From contig JADBKA010000039.1 in assembly GCA_014896635.1 (NCBI GenBank), positions 1 to 28,075 of the forward strand: 28,075 nt of DNA. Reading direction: 5' to 3'. Origin of the DNA: Ktedonobacteraceae bacterium. GTDB taxonomy: Bacteria > Chloroflexota > Ktedonobacteria > Ktedonobacterales > Ktedonobacteraceae. Position numbers and translations under genes: made by a program. This document shows positions 15,764 to 23,244 of this stretch, piece after piece. Below the pieces are notes generated by a model, which was given only the letters and a program-made list of their open reading frames with translations, was not told the origin of the DNA and searched no databases. Within the stretch, counting starts at the first letter, position 1. Each line of letters opens with the position of its first letter.

Positions 15764-17560
15764 GTGGCTACACAAGTGAAGCGAGGAGAGACGCCTCCTC
15801 CGTCATCGCAGCTTGTCGAGATGTCATGGGACCCCATCACGCGCATCGTTGGCAGCCTGGGCATCCACACCAAAATTGACTTCAGGCAGCGCAAAGTCGT
15901 CGAGTGCTATAGCACCTCTTCTATCTTTCGCGGCTTCAGTCTCTTCATGCAAGGCAAAGATCCGCGTGACGCCCACTTTATCACCAGCCGTATCTGTGGC
16001 ATCTGTGGCGATAACCATGCAACCTGCTCTGTTTACACACAGAACATGGCCTATGGCGTCAAGCCGCCGTCCCTGGGAGAGTGGATTCTCAACCTGGGTG
16101 AGGCCGCTGAGTACATGTTCGACCATAATATTTTCCAGGAGAACCTGGTAGCTGTGGACTACTGCGAGCAGATGGTGCGTGAGACGAATCCCGGTGTGCT
16201 TGAACTGGCTGAAAAGACGGAAGCGCCTCATGCTGATATTCATGGCTATCGCACCATTGCTGATATCATGCGTGCCTGCAATCCCTTCACCGGCACGCTC
16301 TACCTCGAAGGTCTTCAGATGAGCCGCTTGACGCGCGAGAAATTCTGCCTCATGGAAGGGCGTCATGTTCATCCCTCGACACTCTATCCTGGTGGCGTGG
16401 GAACGGTTGCCACCATCCAGGTTTTCACCGACTACCTGGTGCGCCTGATGAAGTACATCGAGTGGATGAAGAAGATGGTGCCGCTGCACGACGACCTCTT
16501 CGATTTCTTCTACCAGGCTCTGCCGGGCTACGAAAAGGTCGGCCAGCGCCGCATCCTGCTGGGCTGCTGGGGATCGTTCCAGGACCCCGATGTCTGTGAC
16601 TACGATTATCGCACGATGGACAAATGGGGTCGCGCCATGTATGTGACGCCCGGTGTGATCGTCGATGGCGAGCTGGTCACGACCAGCCTGGTCGATATCA
16701 ACCTGGGCATCCGTATCCTGCTCGGTAGCTCGTACTATGATGATTGGCAGAATGAGCGCACCTTTGTTGACCGCGACCCGCTCGGCAACCCGGTTGACAA
16801 GCGCCATCCCTGGAACCAGACGACTATCCCGAAGCCACAGAAGCGCGATTTCCAGGGCAAATATAGCTGGACCATGTCGCCACGCTGGTACGACAAGCGC
16901 ACTGGCGATTACCTGGCGCTCGATACTGGTGGCGGTCCTATGCCTCGCCTCTGGGTGACGGCCCTGGCCGGCCTGGTCGATCTGGGTGGCTACATCAAGG
17001 CCACCGGTCATAGCGTCAAGATCCGCCTGCCCAAGACTGCCACAAAGCCTGAAGTGGAGTTCGAGTGGAAAATCCCGAAGTGGAGCAATGCTATCGAGCG
17101 CAACCGCGCCCGCACCTACTTCCAGGCGTACTCTGCCGCCGTTGGCCTCTACTGCCTGGAGCGCGCGCTTGACGAGGTACGCGCCGGCCATACCAGAACA
17201 TGGAACGATTTCACCGTTCCCAAAGAGGCCATCGGCTGCGGCTTCCACGAGGCTGTACGCGGTGTGCTCTCTCACCACATGGTGATTGAGAACGGCAAGA
17301 TCGCCAACTATCATCCCTATCCGCCGACACCCTGGAATGGCAGCGTGCGTGACATCTATGGCACGCCCGGTCCTTATGAGGATGCTGTACAGAACACGCC
17401 GATTTTCGAGGAGAACGGGCCTGAGAACTTCAAGGGCATCGACATCATGCGAGCCGTACGCAGCTTTGATCCCTGCCTGCCGTGTGGTGTCCACATGTAC
17501 CTGGGCGACGGCAAAGAGCTGCAAATCGTCCACTCGCCGACGTTTGGTGTGACACAGTAA
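15764..17560 (+). CDS. hhyL: [NiFe]-hydrogenase large subunit, group 1h
   Basis: The large subunit holds the NiFe active site that splits H2. The four nickel-binding cysteines are present: the N-terminal L1 motif SRICGICGDNH (C78, C81, H85) and the C-terminal L2 motif SFDPCLPCGVH (C571, C574, H577). After H577 comes a 21-residue tail, the peptide normally removed by a dedicated endopeptidase once nickel is in place; a matching protease is encoded at 21387-21938. At 598 residues it is of normal length for the group. The GTG start is supported by AAGGAGAG upstream and gives MATQVKRGETPP before the conserved MSWDPITRIVGSLGIHTKID. A very long open frame also exists antisense to this gene but has no support of its own. 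Confidence 0.97.
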   Translation: MATQVKRGETPPPSSQLVEMSWDPITRIVGSLGIHTKIDFRQRKVVECYSTSSIFRGFSLFMQGKDPRDAHFITSRICGICGDNHATCSVYTQNMAYGVKPPSLGEWILNLGEAAEYMFDHNIFQENLVAVDYCEQMVRETNPGVLELAEKTEAPHADIHGYRTIADIMRACNPFTGTLYLEGLQMSRLTREKFCLMEGRHVHPSTLYPGGVGTVATIQVFTDYLVRLMKYIEWMKKMVPLHDDLFDFFYQALPGYEKVGQRRILLGCWGSFQDPDVCDYDYRTMDKWGRAMYVTPGVIVDGELVTTSLVDINLGIRILLGSSYYDDWQNERTFVDRDPLGNPVDKRHPWNQTTIPKPQKRDFQGKYSWTMSPRWYDKRTGDYLALDTGGGPMPRLWVTALAGLVDLGGYIKATGHSVKIRLPKTATKPEVEFEWKIPKWSNAIERNRARTYFQAYSAAVGLYCLERALDEVRAGHTRTWNDFTVPKEAIGCGFHEAVRGVLSHHMVIENGKIANYHPYPPTPWNGSVRDIYGTPGPYEDAVQNTPIFEENGPENFKGIDIMRAVRSFDPCLPCGVHMYLGDGKELQIVHSPTFGVTQ

Positions 17561-17595
17561 TGCCGTCAATCCTGCTCATATAAGGAGGTGTTGCG

Positions 17596-17826
17596 ATGGT
17601 GAATCTGATGACAAAGCTCTTCACCGCCATTCTGGACTGGCTTGGCTCGACAAAGATCATCTACCAGATTGGCGCGGGCAGAGGCATAGAGAGAAGTCGC
17701 AGTGGCTATTACCTGGGTTCCGCAGGAGCGGCCCGTCCCAGGGGCAGCGAGGCGTCTAGCATCTCTACCGGCATCAACCCGCGTGGTCCGATAGACCCGA
17801 ATAGCCCTTACCTGCAAACGCCCTGA
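17596..17826 (+). CDS. Small hypothetical protein of the hydrogenase operon, 76 aa
   Basis: No family recognised. A short amphipathic or hydrophobic N-terminus (MVNLMTKLFTAILDWLGSTK) is followed by a Gly/Ser/Arg-rich, probably flexible region and a proline-rich end (INPRGPIDPNSPYLQTP). It contains no cysteine. The coding call rests on an excellent ribosome-binding site (AAGGAGGTG just upstream), a 35-base distance from hhyL and the same orientation. The N-terminal helix could dock to the membrane or to the hydrogenase, which itself lacks a membrane anchor; this is speculation. Downstream lies a 156-base gap with a hairpin, so the hhyS-hhyL-76-aa group could be a sub-operon. Confidence 0.7.
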   Translation: MVNLMTKLFTAILDWLGSTKIIYQIGAGRGIERSRSGYYLGSAGAARPRGSEASSISTGINPRGPIDPNSPYLQTP

Positions 17827-17890
17827 GCAAACGCTCACCGCTGAAAAGGGGGGTCCAGGGGGTTGCAAGCCTTACCACAATGCCGGGGCG

Positions 17891-17917
17891 GACCGTGTAG
17901 GGGCAACCCTTGCGGTC
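17891..17917. repeat. GNRA-type hairpin, possible dispersed (REP-like) repeat
   Basis: GACCG (17891-17895) pairs with CGGTC (17913-17917), and inside it AGGG pairs with CCCT around a GCAA tetraloop (17903-17906). A second short palindrome, GGGCGCCC, follows near 17936. The GTAGGGGCAACCC style resembles intergenic palindromic repeats common in Chloroflexota genomes, but other copies cannot be checked here. It separates the hhyL/76-aa group from the nifU-like gene and could act as an mRNA processing or stability element. Confidence 0.4.
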
Positions 17918-17982
17918 ATCCTGGCTCTTAAGGAGGGCGCCCTGGGACACCCCGCCATAGAAACGAAGCAAGAGGAAATCCC

Positions 17983-18588
17983 ATGCTGCAAAGCAGACAG
18001 GCATCTCAGCAGCGAGCGGCTCGCATCGAAACGCTGGTTCAGGAAGTGACCCGTTTCTCCGATGCGCACGCTCGCGCGACAACTGAGGAACTGATTCAGG
18101 CGATCCTGGATATGTACGGTGAAGGGCTGGCCCGCATCCTCGAACTGGCGGAGCAGAACGAGCATGGTCAGGCGCTGATTGAATCTTTCGCACAGGATGA
18201 GCTGGTAGCATCGTTATTTCTGCTGCATGGACTGCACCCGCTGGATGTCGAGACGCGCATCGGCAGAGCGCTGGATGAGGTGCGGCCCTATCTGCGCTCA
18301 CATGGCGGCAACGTGACGCTGCTGCGCGTGGAAGATGGCATTGCCTATCTACGCCTTGAAGGGAGCTGTCATGGCTGTCCCGCTTCGACCGTGACGCTCA
18401 AGCACGTCATCGAGGAAGCCATTAACCAGGCTGCGCCCGACCTGGATGGCATCAAAGTTGAGGACGCTACTGCCAGTCAACCTGTTGTGTCTCAGCCAGC
18501 AGCCAGGCCGGTGACATTTGTTCCCAGAAAGCCCAGGGATGGCACACAGGCACAAAAGCCCGGCGCGCTATCGGCGCCCATCCAGTAA
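17983..18588 (+). CDS. NifU-like iron-sulfur scaffold protein, 201 aa
   Basis: The centre is a NifU C-terminal-type domain (about residues 88-155): RPYLRSHGGNVTLLRVEDGI, then LEGSCHGCPASTVTLKHVIEEAI, with the cluster-binding C129-x2-C132. The first 85 residues are helical and not recognised; the last 45 are a proline/glutamine-rich tail (QPVVSQPAARPVTFVPRKPR). Such proteins hold a transient [4Fe-4S] cluster, and here it probably supplies the hydrogenase small subunit, whose relay has an unusual Asp-ligated proximal cluster. AGAGGAAA precedes the ATG. The next gene starts 16 bases after the stop. NifU-like genes are a recurrent part of group 1h clusters as far as I recall. Confidence 0.88.
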   Translation: MLQSRQASQQRAARIETLVQEVTRFSDAHARATTEELIQAILDMYGEGLARILELAEQNEHGQALIESFAQDELVASLFLLHGLHPLDVETRIGRALDEVRPYLRSHGGNVTLLRVEDGIAYLRLEGSCHGCPASTVTLKHVIEEAINQAAPDLDGIKVEDATASQPVVSQPAARPVTFVPRKPRDGTQAQKPGALSAPIQ

Positions 18589-18604
18589 GCAGGAGTATCC
18601 AGCG

Positions 18605-19321
18605 ATGCCGGCATCGTACTTCAGCGACGAAAATGGTCAATATGCTTCCGATGCGCCGTCTCCTGCTCCTTTACGCGCACTGCGTCGCTTTACACGGGAG
18701 CGAAGGCGAGCGCAGGAGACTGTGCGAGAAGCGCAGCGCCCGGTAGCAGAGCACTGCGAGCTATGCGGTGATCTCCTGCCGACGGAGCATCAGCATATGC
18801 TGGCGCTTGCCAGTCACAGCATCGTTTGCGCGTGCAATGCCTGTTCGCTGCTGATGGGCAGGGATGGTGCCGCTGAAGGCAAGTATCGCCTGATTCCGCA
18901 ACGTTACCTGCTATTGCCCGATTTTCGTCTGTCAGATGAACAGTGGACCGGCCTGATGATTCCGGTAAACATGGTCTATGTTTTCCATAGCTCTGCAACC
19001 GGGCAGGCGATGGCCTTCTATCCCGGTCCGGCAGGAGCGACGGAGGCGCTGCTTGACCCGCAGCAATGGGAGACGATTGCCGGCAACAATCCTGTGCTTC
19101 AACAGATGGAACCCGATGTAGAAGCACTGCTGATCAATCGGCTGGAAGGCGCGCACGAATACTATATCGTTCCCATTGATGCCTGCTACCAGCTTGTCGG
19201 CCTGCTGCGCCTCTCCTGGCGCGGCTTCAGTGGTGGGGAAGAGGCGCGCTTAACGCTTGCCCGCTTCTTTGCCGACCTGTGGGCAAAATCGCGCCCGGTG
19301 AAAGGAGAGCCTGATGCCTGA
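18605..19321 (+). CDS. DUF5947-like hydrogenase-cluster protein, 238 aa
   Basis: Function unknown. The protein has a cysteine/histidine set typical of a metal site: C51-x2-C54, H62/H64, then C75-A-C77-x2-C80 (CELCG ... IVCACNACSLL). This is followed by YRLIPQRYLLLPDF, a region of strands (MVYVFHSSATGQAMAFYPGP) and helices. The pattern matches my memory of DUF5947, a family found almost only beside group 1h hydrogenases in Actinobacteria and Chloroflexota. The cysteines could bind zinc or an iron-sulfur cluster, so it may be an assembly factor or an electron-transfer partner. ATG 18605 is preferred (CAGGAG about ten bases upstream); an earlier frame start at 18518 lies inside the nifU-like gene. 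It overlaps the next gene by eight bases. Confidence 0.8.
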   Translation: MPASYFSDENGQYASDAPSPAPLRALRRFTRERRRAQETVREAQRPVAEHCELCGDLLPTEHQHMLALASHSIVCACNACSLLMGRDGAAEGKYRLIPQRYLLLPDFRLSDEQWTGLMIPVNMVYVFHSSATGQAMAFYPGPAGATEALLDPQQWETIAGNNPVLQQMEPDVEALLINRLEGAHEYYIVPIDACYQLVGLLRLSWRGFSGGEEARLTLARFFADLWAKSRPVKGEPDA

Positions 19322-19979
19322 CCTGGATTTTGAAGTTGCCGGTGCGGAGATCCCGGCCTTTGCCGCAGTACCCATGCTGCTGTTCAAACTGCGCATTGTC
19401 AATAAAGTGGGGGGATCGTCACGGGGAATTCGGCCCATTCAGGCTATTGCCCTGCGCTGCCAGATCCAGATCGCCGTCACGCGCCGCCACTACGGCCCGG
19501 CTGTCAGGCCACGCCTGCTCGACGTCTTTGGGGAGTCGTCGCGTTGGAGCGAAACGTTGCGCGACCTGCTCTGGACACATGCTAGCGCCGTCGTCCCGCC
19601 GTTCTCCGAGAGCATCGTCGCCGATCTACCTGTGCCGTCTACCTACGATTTTGATGTCGTCGCTACTAAATATTTTGACGCGCTGGAAGGCGGTGATATC
19701 CCCCTGACCTTGCTCTTCAGCGGGACCATCTTCTACGAGGGTGAGGCGGGCAATCTCCAGGTGGCGCCAATTCCCTGGTCGAAAGAGGCGGCTTATCGCC
19801 TGCCGGTCGCTACCTGGCGCGAGATGATCGCGCGCTATTATCCTGATACGGCCTGGATTCGCCTGCATAAAGACGTGTTCGACCGGCTCTACCAGTACAA
19901 GGTAAAACACGGTCTTCCCACCTGGGAAGAGGCTCTGACGCATCTTTTGCAGGCAAGTGGTGAAGAGGTACGTCCATGA
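19314..19979 (+). CDS. DUF6084-like hydrogenase-cluster protein, 221 aa
   Basis: Function unknown. It is a beta-rich protein with no cysteine-rich motif besides LRCQIQI. Typical stretches are LLFKLRIVN, IQIAVTRRHYGP, LLDVFGESSRWSETLRDLLW, VPSTYDFDVVATKYFDALEGG, IPLTLLFSGTIFY and LPVATWREMIARYYPDTAWI, which match my memory of DUF6084, another family that travels with group 1h hydrogenases. It overlaps its upstream neighbour by eight bases and its downstream neighbour by an ATGA, so translation is coupled. Co-conservation with DUF5947 suggests the two act together in maturation or as a structural partner. Confidence 0.8.
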   Translation: MPDLDFEVAGAEIPAFAAVPMLLFKLRIVNKVGGSSRGIRPIQAIALRCQIQIAVTRRHYGPAVRPRLLDVFGESSRWSETLRDLLWTHASAVVPPFSESIVADLPVPSTYDFDVVATKYFDALEGGDIPLTLLFSGTIFYEGEAGNLQVAPIPWSKEAAYRLPVATWREMIARYYPDTAWIRLHKDVFDRLYQYKVKHGLPTWEEALTHLLQASGEEVRP

Positions 19980-21049
19980 GCATAGAACGAGTCAAAGAGA
20001 TCGCCAACGCCGTCCTCTACGAGGGTTATCTTCTCTATCCCTACCGCCACTCTGCGATCAAGAATCGCTCGCGCTGGACGTTCGGCGTGGTGTATCCACG
20101 CGAGCATAGCGAGGCGAGCGGGGGCCTGGAACCCTGGACGATGCAGACCGAGTGCCTGCTGACCGGTTCAGCGGCTACATCTCTAGCTATCCATATGCGC
20201 TGCCTGCACCTGCTCGTGCGCAGGATGGAACAGGCAGCAAGTTCGCCGCCAGCACAGGGAGCAGAGAGTGAACTTGATCCTATGCGGCTGGCTCATCGTT
20301 TAGCCAGCGAAACATCGGAAGAGGGGGTTGAGCGTGAGATCAGTGTGTCCGATTTTGCTCTGGGTGACCTGCTCGCCCATCCGCGCTCACTCAGCATCGA
20401 GTTCCCCGGCGGCCGCACTGTGGAGGAGTCAGCTTCTGACCATGACCAGGCTGTGCGCATTGTCCGTGAGCAGCAGCCAGTTTCGGGCAGTGTCGTGATT
20501 GCTGCCGAACGACTGCGCGATCTCGCCGACCAGCCAGATACCGCGCTCTTCAAACTCAGCATTCGCATCGAGAACACCACACCTTATGATGCGATGATAG
20601 CCAGCCAGCACAACGTGGCGCTGCTGCAATCGTTCGTCGCCACGCATACGATCATGCAGGTTCAGCAGGGCGCCTTTGTCTCACTGCTGGACCCGCCAGC
20701 GGATCTCAAGGCCGACGCGGAACGGTGCAGTAATGTTCGCACGTGGCCGGTCCTGGTCGGCGAGGAAGGCGAGACAGACTGGATGCTCTCTTCGCCTATC
20801 ATCCTGTACGACTACCCGCAAATCGCGCCTGAAAGTCCCGGCGACCTCTTTGACGGCACCGAGATTGATGAATTGCTGACACTGCGCATCATGACACTGA
20901 CCGACGAGGAGAAACAGGAGATGCGCCAGGCCGACGAACGCGCCCGCCAGATCCTGGACCGCACTGAGGCGCTAACCTCAGAACAATTCATGCAGCTACA
21001 CGGCACCATTCGCAGCCTGCGCCCGCTCGATCAAGGAGCTGAAAAATGA
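19976..21049 (+). CDS. Conserved hypothetical protein of the hydrogenase operon, 357 aa
   Basis: No domain recognised. The N-terminus (VLYEGYLLYPYRHSAIKNRS followed by RWTFGVVYPRE) looks highly conserved in the style of group 1h cluster proteins. The middle (NTTPYDAMIASQHNVALLQS and following, then THTIMQVQQGAFVSLLDPP) and the stretch CSNVRTWPVLVGEEG are also distinctive. The C-terminus is a charged helix (LTDEEKQEMRQADERARQIL). There is no signal peptide or membrane segment. It is bounded on both sides by ATGA overlaps, so it belongs to one translationally coupled set with the DUF6084-like and 114-aa proteins. A role in hydrogenase assembly or electron hand-off is likely from context only. 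Confidence 0.8.
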   Translation: MSIERVKEIANAVLYEGYLLYPYRHSAIKNRSRWTFGVVYPREHSEASGGLEPWTMQTECLLTGSAATSLAIHMRCLHLLVRRMEQAASSPPAQGAESELDPMRLAHRLASETSEEGVEREISVSDFALGDLLAHPRSLSIEFPGGRTVEESASDHDQAVRIVREQQPVSGSVVIAAERLRDLADQPDTALFKLSIRIENTTPYDAMIASQHNVALLQSFVATHTIMQVQQGAFVSLLDPPADLKADAERCSNVRTWPVLVGEEGETDWMLSSPIILYDYPQIAPESPGDLFDGTEIDELLTLRIMTLTDEEKQEMRQADERARQILDRTEALTSEQFMQLHGTIRSLRPLDQGAEK

Positions 21050-21390
21050 ACGATGCCAGTTGGAATTTTTCAGAATATCCCGGTGAGGACTATCCGCCGC
21101 CATCATCGGTGGTGGTTTCAGGGAAGGAGGTGAGAGCCGGCGACCGCGTTCTGTTGCGGCCAGGCCGCCGCCAGAACCGCCAGGGAACGCTGACCGACGC
21201 TTTTGATATCCTGCTCGAAGGCAGGAGCGCACGAGTTGAAACCATCCAGCAGGATTTTGAAAACCGCATCTATCTCGTCGTTACGCTGGACGATGACCCC
21301 GGCAGGGAACAATGGGATGAGCGCGTCCTGCCAGGCCATCGCTTCTACTTCTTCCCGGAAGAGGTAGAATTGCCGGAGGCGCCACGATGA
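21046..21390 (+). CDS. Conserved hypothetical protein of the hydrogenase operon, 114 aa
   Basis: Small, acidic, beta-rich protein: residues from about 25 on (VVVSGKEVRAGDRVLLRPGR, LTDAFDILLEGRSARVETI, YLVVTLDDDPGREQW, HRFYFFPEEVELP) suggest an SH3-like or KOW-like barrel. No cysteines. I do not recognise a named family. It overlaps both neighbours by ATGA, directly ahead of the maturation protease gene. Confidence 0.78.
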   Translation: MNDASWNFSEYPGEDYPPPSSVVVSGKEVRAGDRVLLRPGRRQNRQGTLTDAFDILLEGRSARVETIQQDFENRIYLVVTLDDDPGREQWDERVLPGHRFYFFPEEVELPEAPR

Positions 21391-21938
21391 ATCAGCCCTC
21401 GCCGCCACAGCAAACAATCAGGCGCATTCTGGTCGCCTGCATCGGTAACATTTTTCTCGGCGATGATGCCTTTGGCGTCGAGATGGCCCGTTTGCTGAAG
21501 CAGCGAGCTTATCCGGCGGACGTGGAGGTCGTTGACTTTGGCATTCGCGGTATGGACCTGGCCTATGCCTTGCTGGATGACTATGATACACTGATCCTGG
21601 TAGATGCCGTTGCGCGTGGCAATGCGCCGGGAACACTCTATCTGATCGAACCCGATCAAGCAGGATTCAACCCCGCACAGGGGGCCGAGGCAGGCCGGGC
21701 TGCGCTGGATGCGCATAGTATGGACCCTGCCAGGGTGCTTGCCTTCGCTCGCACGCTCGGCGCAAAACCCATCCATACGCTACTGGTCGGCTGTGAACCC
21801 ACTCCTTTTGCCGAGGATACAGATTACGCGGAAATGCAGATGGGCCTGAGCACGCCGGTCCAGGCAGCCCTTGACGAAGCCGTTAAAATGGTTGACTCGC
21901 TTATTGAGCAATTGCTTCACTCGACAACCGTTCTATAA
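21387..21938 (+). CDS. Hydrogenase maturation endopeptidase (HyaD/HybD/HupD family, M52)
   Basis: This protease trims the C-terminal tail of the hydrogenase large subunit after nickel insertion. The N-terminal family motif is present as VACIGNIFLGDDAFGVE (residues 16-32). The nickel-sensing ligands of HybD (Glu16, Asp62, His93) correspond to D27 (in GDDAFG), D73 (LILVDAV) and H110 (DAHSMDP). It is 183 residues long, slightly above the usual 150-165 owing to a longer N- and C-terminus. Its target should be HhyL, which has a 21-residue tail after H577. The start overlaps the preceding stop (ATGA). Confidence 0.93.
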   Translation: MNQPSPPQQTIRRILVACIGNIFLGDDAFGVEMARLLKQRAYPADVEVVDFGIRGMDLAYALLDDYDTLILVDAVARGNAPGTLYLIEPDQAGFNPAQGAEAGRAALDAHSMDPARVLAFARTLGAKPIHTLLVGCEPTPFAEDTDYAEMQMGLSTPVQAALDEAVKMVDSLIEQLLHSTTVL

Positions 21939-21968
21939 TATCTTTAGAAATAAGAAAGGAAGACAGCC

Positions 21969-22082
21969 ATGTCTAAGCTGCTCACGACTCTGTTTGTGCT
22001 TGCTATTGCGCTGGTGCTGGGGTATGGTTTTCTCCAGGTACTGCCCGATATTCAACGCTATTTGAGAATACGATCAATGTAG
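21969..22082 (+). CDS. 37-aa single-span membrane peptide (DUF6893-like)
   Basis: A very short gene between the protease gene and hypA. The product is MSKLLTTLFVLAIALVLGYG, then FLQVLPDIQRYLRIRSM: one hydrophobic span (residues 4-24) and a basic tail with LPDIxRYLRIRxM. I recall a family of tiny proteins in group 1h hydrogenase clusters, DUF6893, with just this ending. AAGGAAG precedes the ATG. Because the hydrogenase has no membrane anchor, this peptide is a candidate for tethering it to the membrane or quinone-reducing partner; that is inference. Its size means automated annotation may miss it. Confidence 0.78.
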   Translation: MSKLLTTLFVLAIALVLGYGFLQVLPDIQRYLRIRSM

Positions 22083-22113
22083 AGAGGGAGAGCTATCTCC
22101 ATCGAGGTTAGTC

Positions 22114-22497
22114 ATGCATGAACTCGCTATTGCCCAGAGCATCGTTGATATCGTCGCGGCCAGGGCAGCCGAATGCCAGGCGGTGCGCGTCAAAAATGTG
22201 CGGCTGCGCATTGGCGAAGCCAGTGGCATCGTTGCCGATTCCCTAACCTTTGGCTTCGAGATGCTGACTAACCTCGATCCCATGCTGGCCGGCGCGCAGC
22301 TCCTCGTTGATGTCGTGCCTCATCGGGCCTATTGCCGCCACTGCGCTAGCGAATTTGCAGTCAATAATTTTGTCGCTCAATGTCCGCTCTGTCGAGAGTG
22401 GAGCAGCGAAATCATCTCTGGCACCGAGCTTCAGATTCTGGATATGGAGGTCGATTTGCAGCAGGAGGAGGCCAGAGAGAAGCTCTGGAGGGATTGA
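22114..22497 (+). CDS. hypA: Hydrogenase nickel-insertion protein HypA
   Basis: HypA binds nickel through its N-terminus and delivers it, with HypB, to the hydrogenase large subunit. It begins with the essential Met-His-Glu (MHELAIAQSIVDIV; H2 and E3) and has the structural zinc site C74-x2-C77 and C90-x2-C93 (YCRHC, CPLC). Length 127 is slightly longer than the usual 113-118, due to a charged C-terminal tail (MEVDLQQEEAREKLWRD). The ribosome-binding site is GAGG six bases from the ATG. hypB follows without a gap, probably by translational coupling. Confidence 0.96.
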   Translation: MHELAIAQSIVDIVAARAAECQAVRVKNVRLRIGEASGIVADSLTFGFEMLTNLDPMLAGAQLLVDVVPHRAYCRHCASEFAVNNFVAQCPLCREWSSEIISGTELQILDMEVDLQQEEAREKLWRD

Positions 22498-22498
22498 A

Positions 22499-23179
22499 AT
22501 TAAAGTCACCATTGTACAGAATATTCTGGCTGCTAACGACGCCGTTGCCGAAGAAATTCAACAACTACTGGCTGCGCGAGGTGTTCGCGCCCTCAATATC
22601 ATGAGTTCGCCGGGGGCTGGCAAAACAACGCTGCTGGAGCGCACCATCGAACGCCTGCGTGGTAGCCTGCGTATAGGCGTCATCGAAGGAGATATCGAAA
22701 CCACCGCCGACGCGGAACGCATTGAACGAGCCGGTGCGGCAGAGGCGGTGCAGATCAATACGCGTGGCGCATGCCATCTCGAAGCGCATATGATCTGTTC
22801 GGCCCTGGGCGAAGTTGACCTTACGCAGGTCGATCTGCTGGTCATTGAAAATATCGGCAATCTTGTCTGTCCTGCTTCCTGGGATCTGGGTGAAGATTGC
22901 CGCATCGTTGTTGTCAGCACCGCCGAGGGAGACGATAAGCCCGCCAAGTATCCCCAGATGTTTGCCGCCGCGCAGGTCATGATCGTCAACAAACTCGACC
23001 TGCTGCCCTATGTCGATTATGACCTGGAGAAGGTCAGGCGGGATGCGCTCGCCATCAATCCACGCCTGCGCATCTTCGAGCTGAGTTGCCGGACAGGCGC
23101 GGGCCTTGACGCATGGTGCGACTGGTTAATCGCTTTCGCGCGCGAGAAGACAACAGGCGCGGATTCCGCTGAGAATTGA
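22499..23179 (+). CDS. hypB: Hydrogenase nickel-incorporation GTPase HypB (apparent ATT start)
   Basis: HypB is a SIMIBI GTPase that drives nickel transfer. Motifs: Walker A SSPGAGKTT (K42), VIEGDIETTADAERI, the metal-binding TRGACHLEAHM, VIENIGNLVCPASWDLGE and NKLDLLPY. It lacks the His-rich and CxxCGC nickel-storage N-terminus. Start: the conserved family N-terminus reads (M)KVTIVQNILAANDAVAEEIQ, and the codon in the Met position is ATT (22499-22501), six bases after a perfect GGAGGG and directly behind the hypA stop. There is no ATG, GTG or TTG at the right place: an upstream in-frame ATG (22307) lies deep inside hypA, and the next ATG (22601) would cut off the helix before the P-loop. So either a rare ATT start or a base error. 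With ATT the protein is 226 residues. Confidence 0.9.
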   Translation: MKVTIVQNILAANDAVAEEIQQLLAARGVRALNIMSSPGAGKTTLLERTIERLRGSLRIGVIEGDIETTADAERIERAGAAEAVQINTRGACHLEAHMICSALGEVDLTQVDLLVIENIGNLVCPASWDLGEDCRIVVVSTAEGDDKPAKYPQMFAAAQVMIVNKLDLLPYVDYDLEKVRRDALAINPRLRIFELSCRTGAGLDAWCDWLIAFAREKTTGADSAEN

Positions 23180-23184
23180 AGGGT

Positions 23185-23213
23185 GTGGGAACATCTTCTG
23201 TGTAAAATATAAT
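23185..23213 (+). promoter_or_regulatory. Weak candidate promoter before hypF
   Basis: TATAAT (23208-23213) is a perfect -10 hexamer in the 65-base gap between hypB and hypF, with GTGGGA (23185-23190, three of six) at a 17-base distance. Predicted start near 23220, about 25 bases from the hypF ATG. It may give hypF-hypC-hypD expression separate from the main operon, but the -35 is poor. Confidence 0.4.
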
Positions 23214-23244
23214 CAGGTGCGCGGCTAAAGAAAGCGTACAGGCT

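Noticed and set aside
15824..17569. A 581-codon open frame antisense to hhyL
   Set aside because: It mirrors the codon periodicity of a strongly conserved gene, has no recognisable protein motifs and no ribosome-binding site; it is a shadow frame.
22307..22498. Extended HypB N-terminus starting at ATG 22307
   Set aside because: It would overlap hypA by 191 bases and encode a segment unlike any HypB; conserved HypB sequence begins at 22499.
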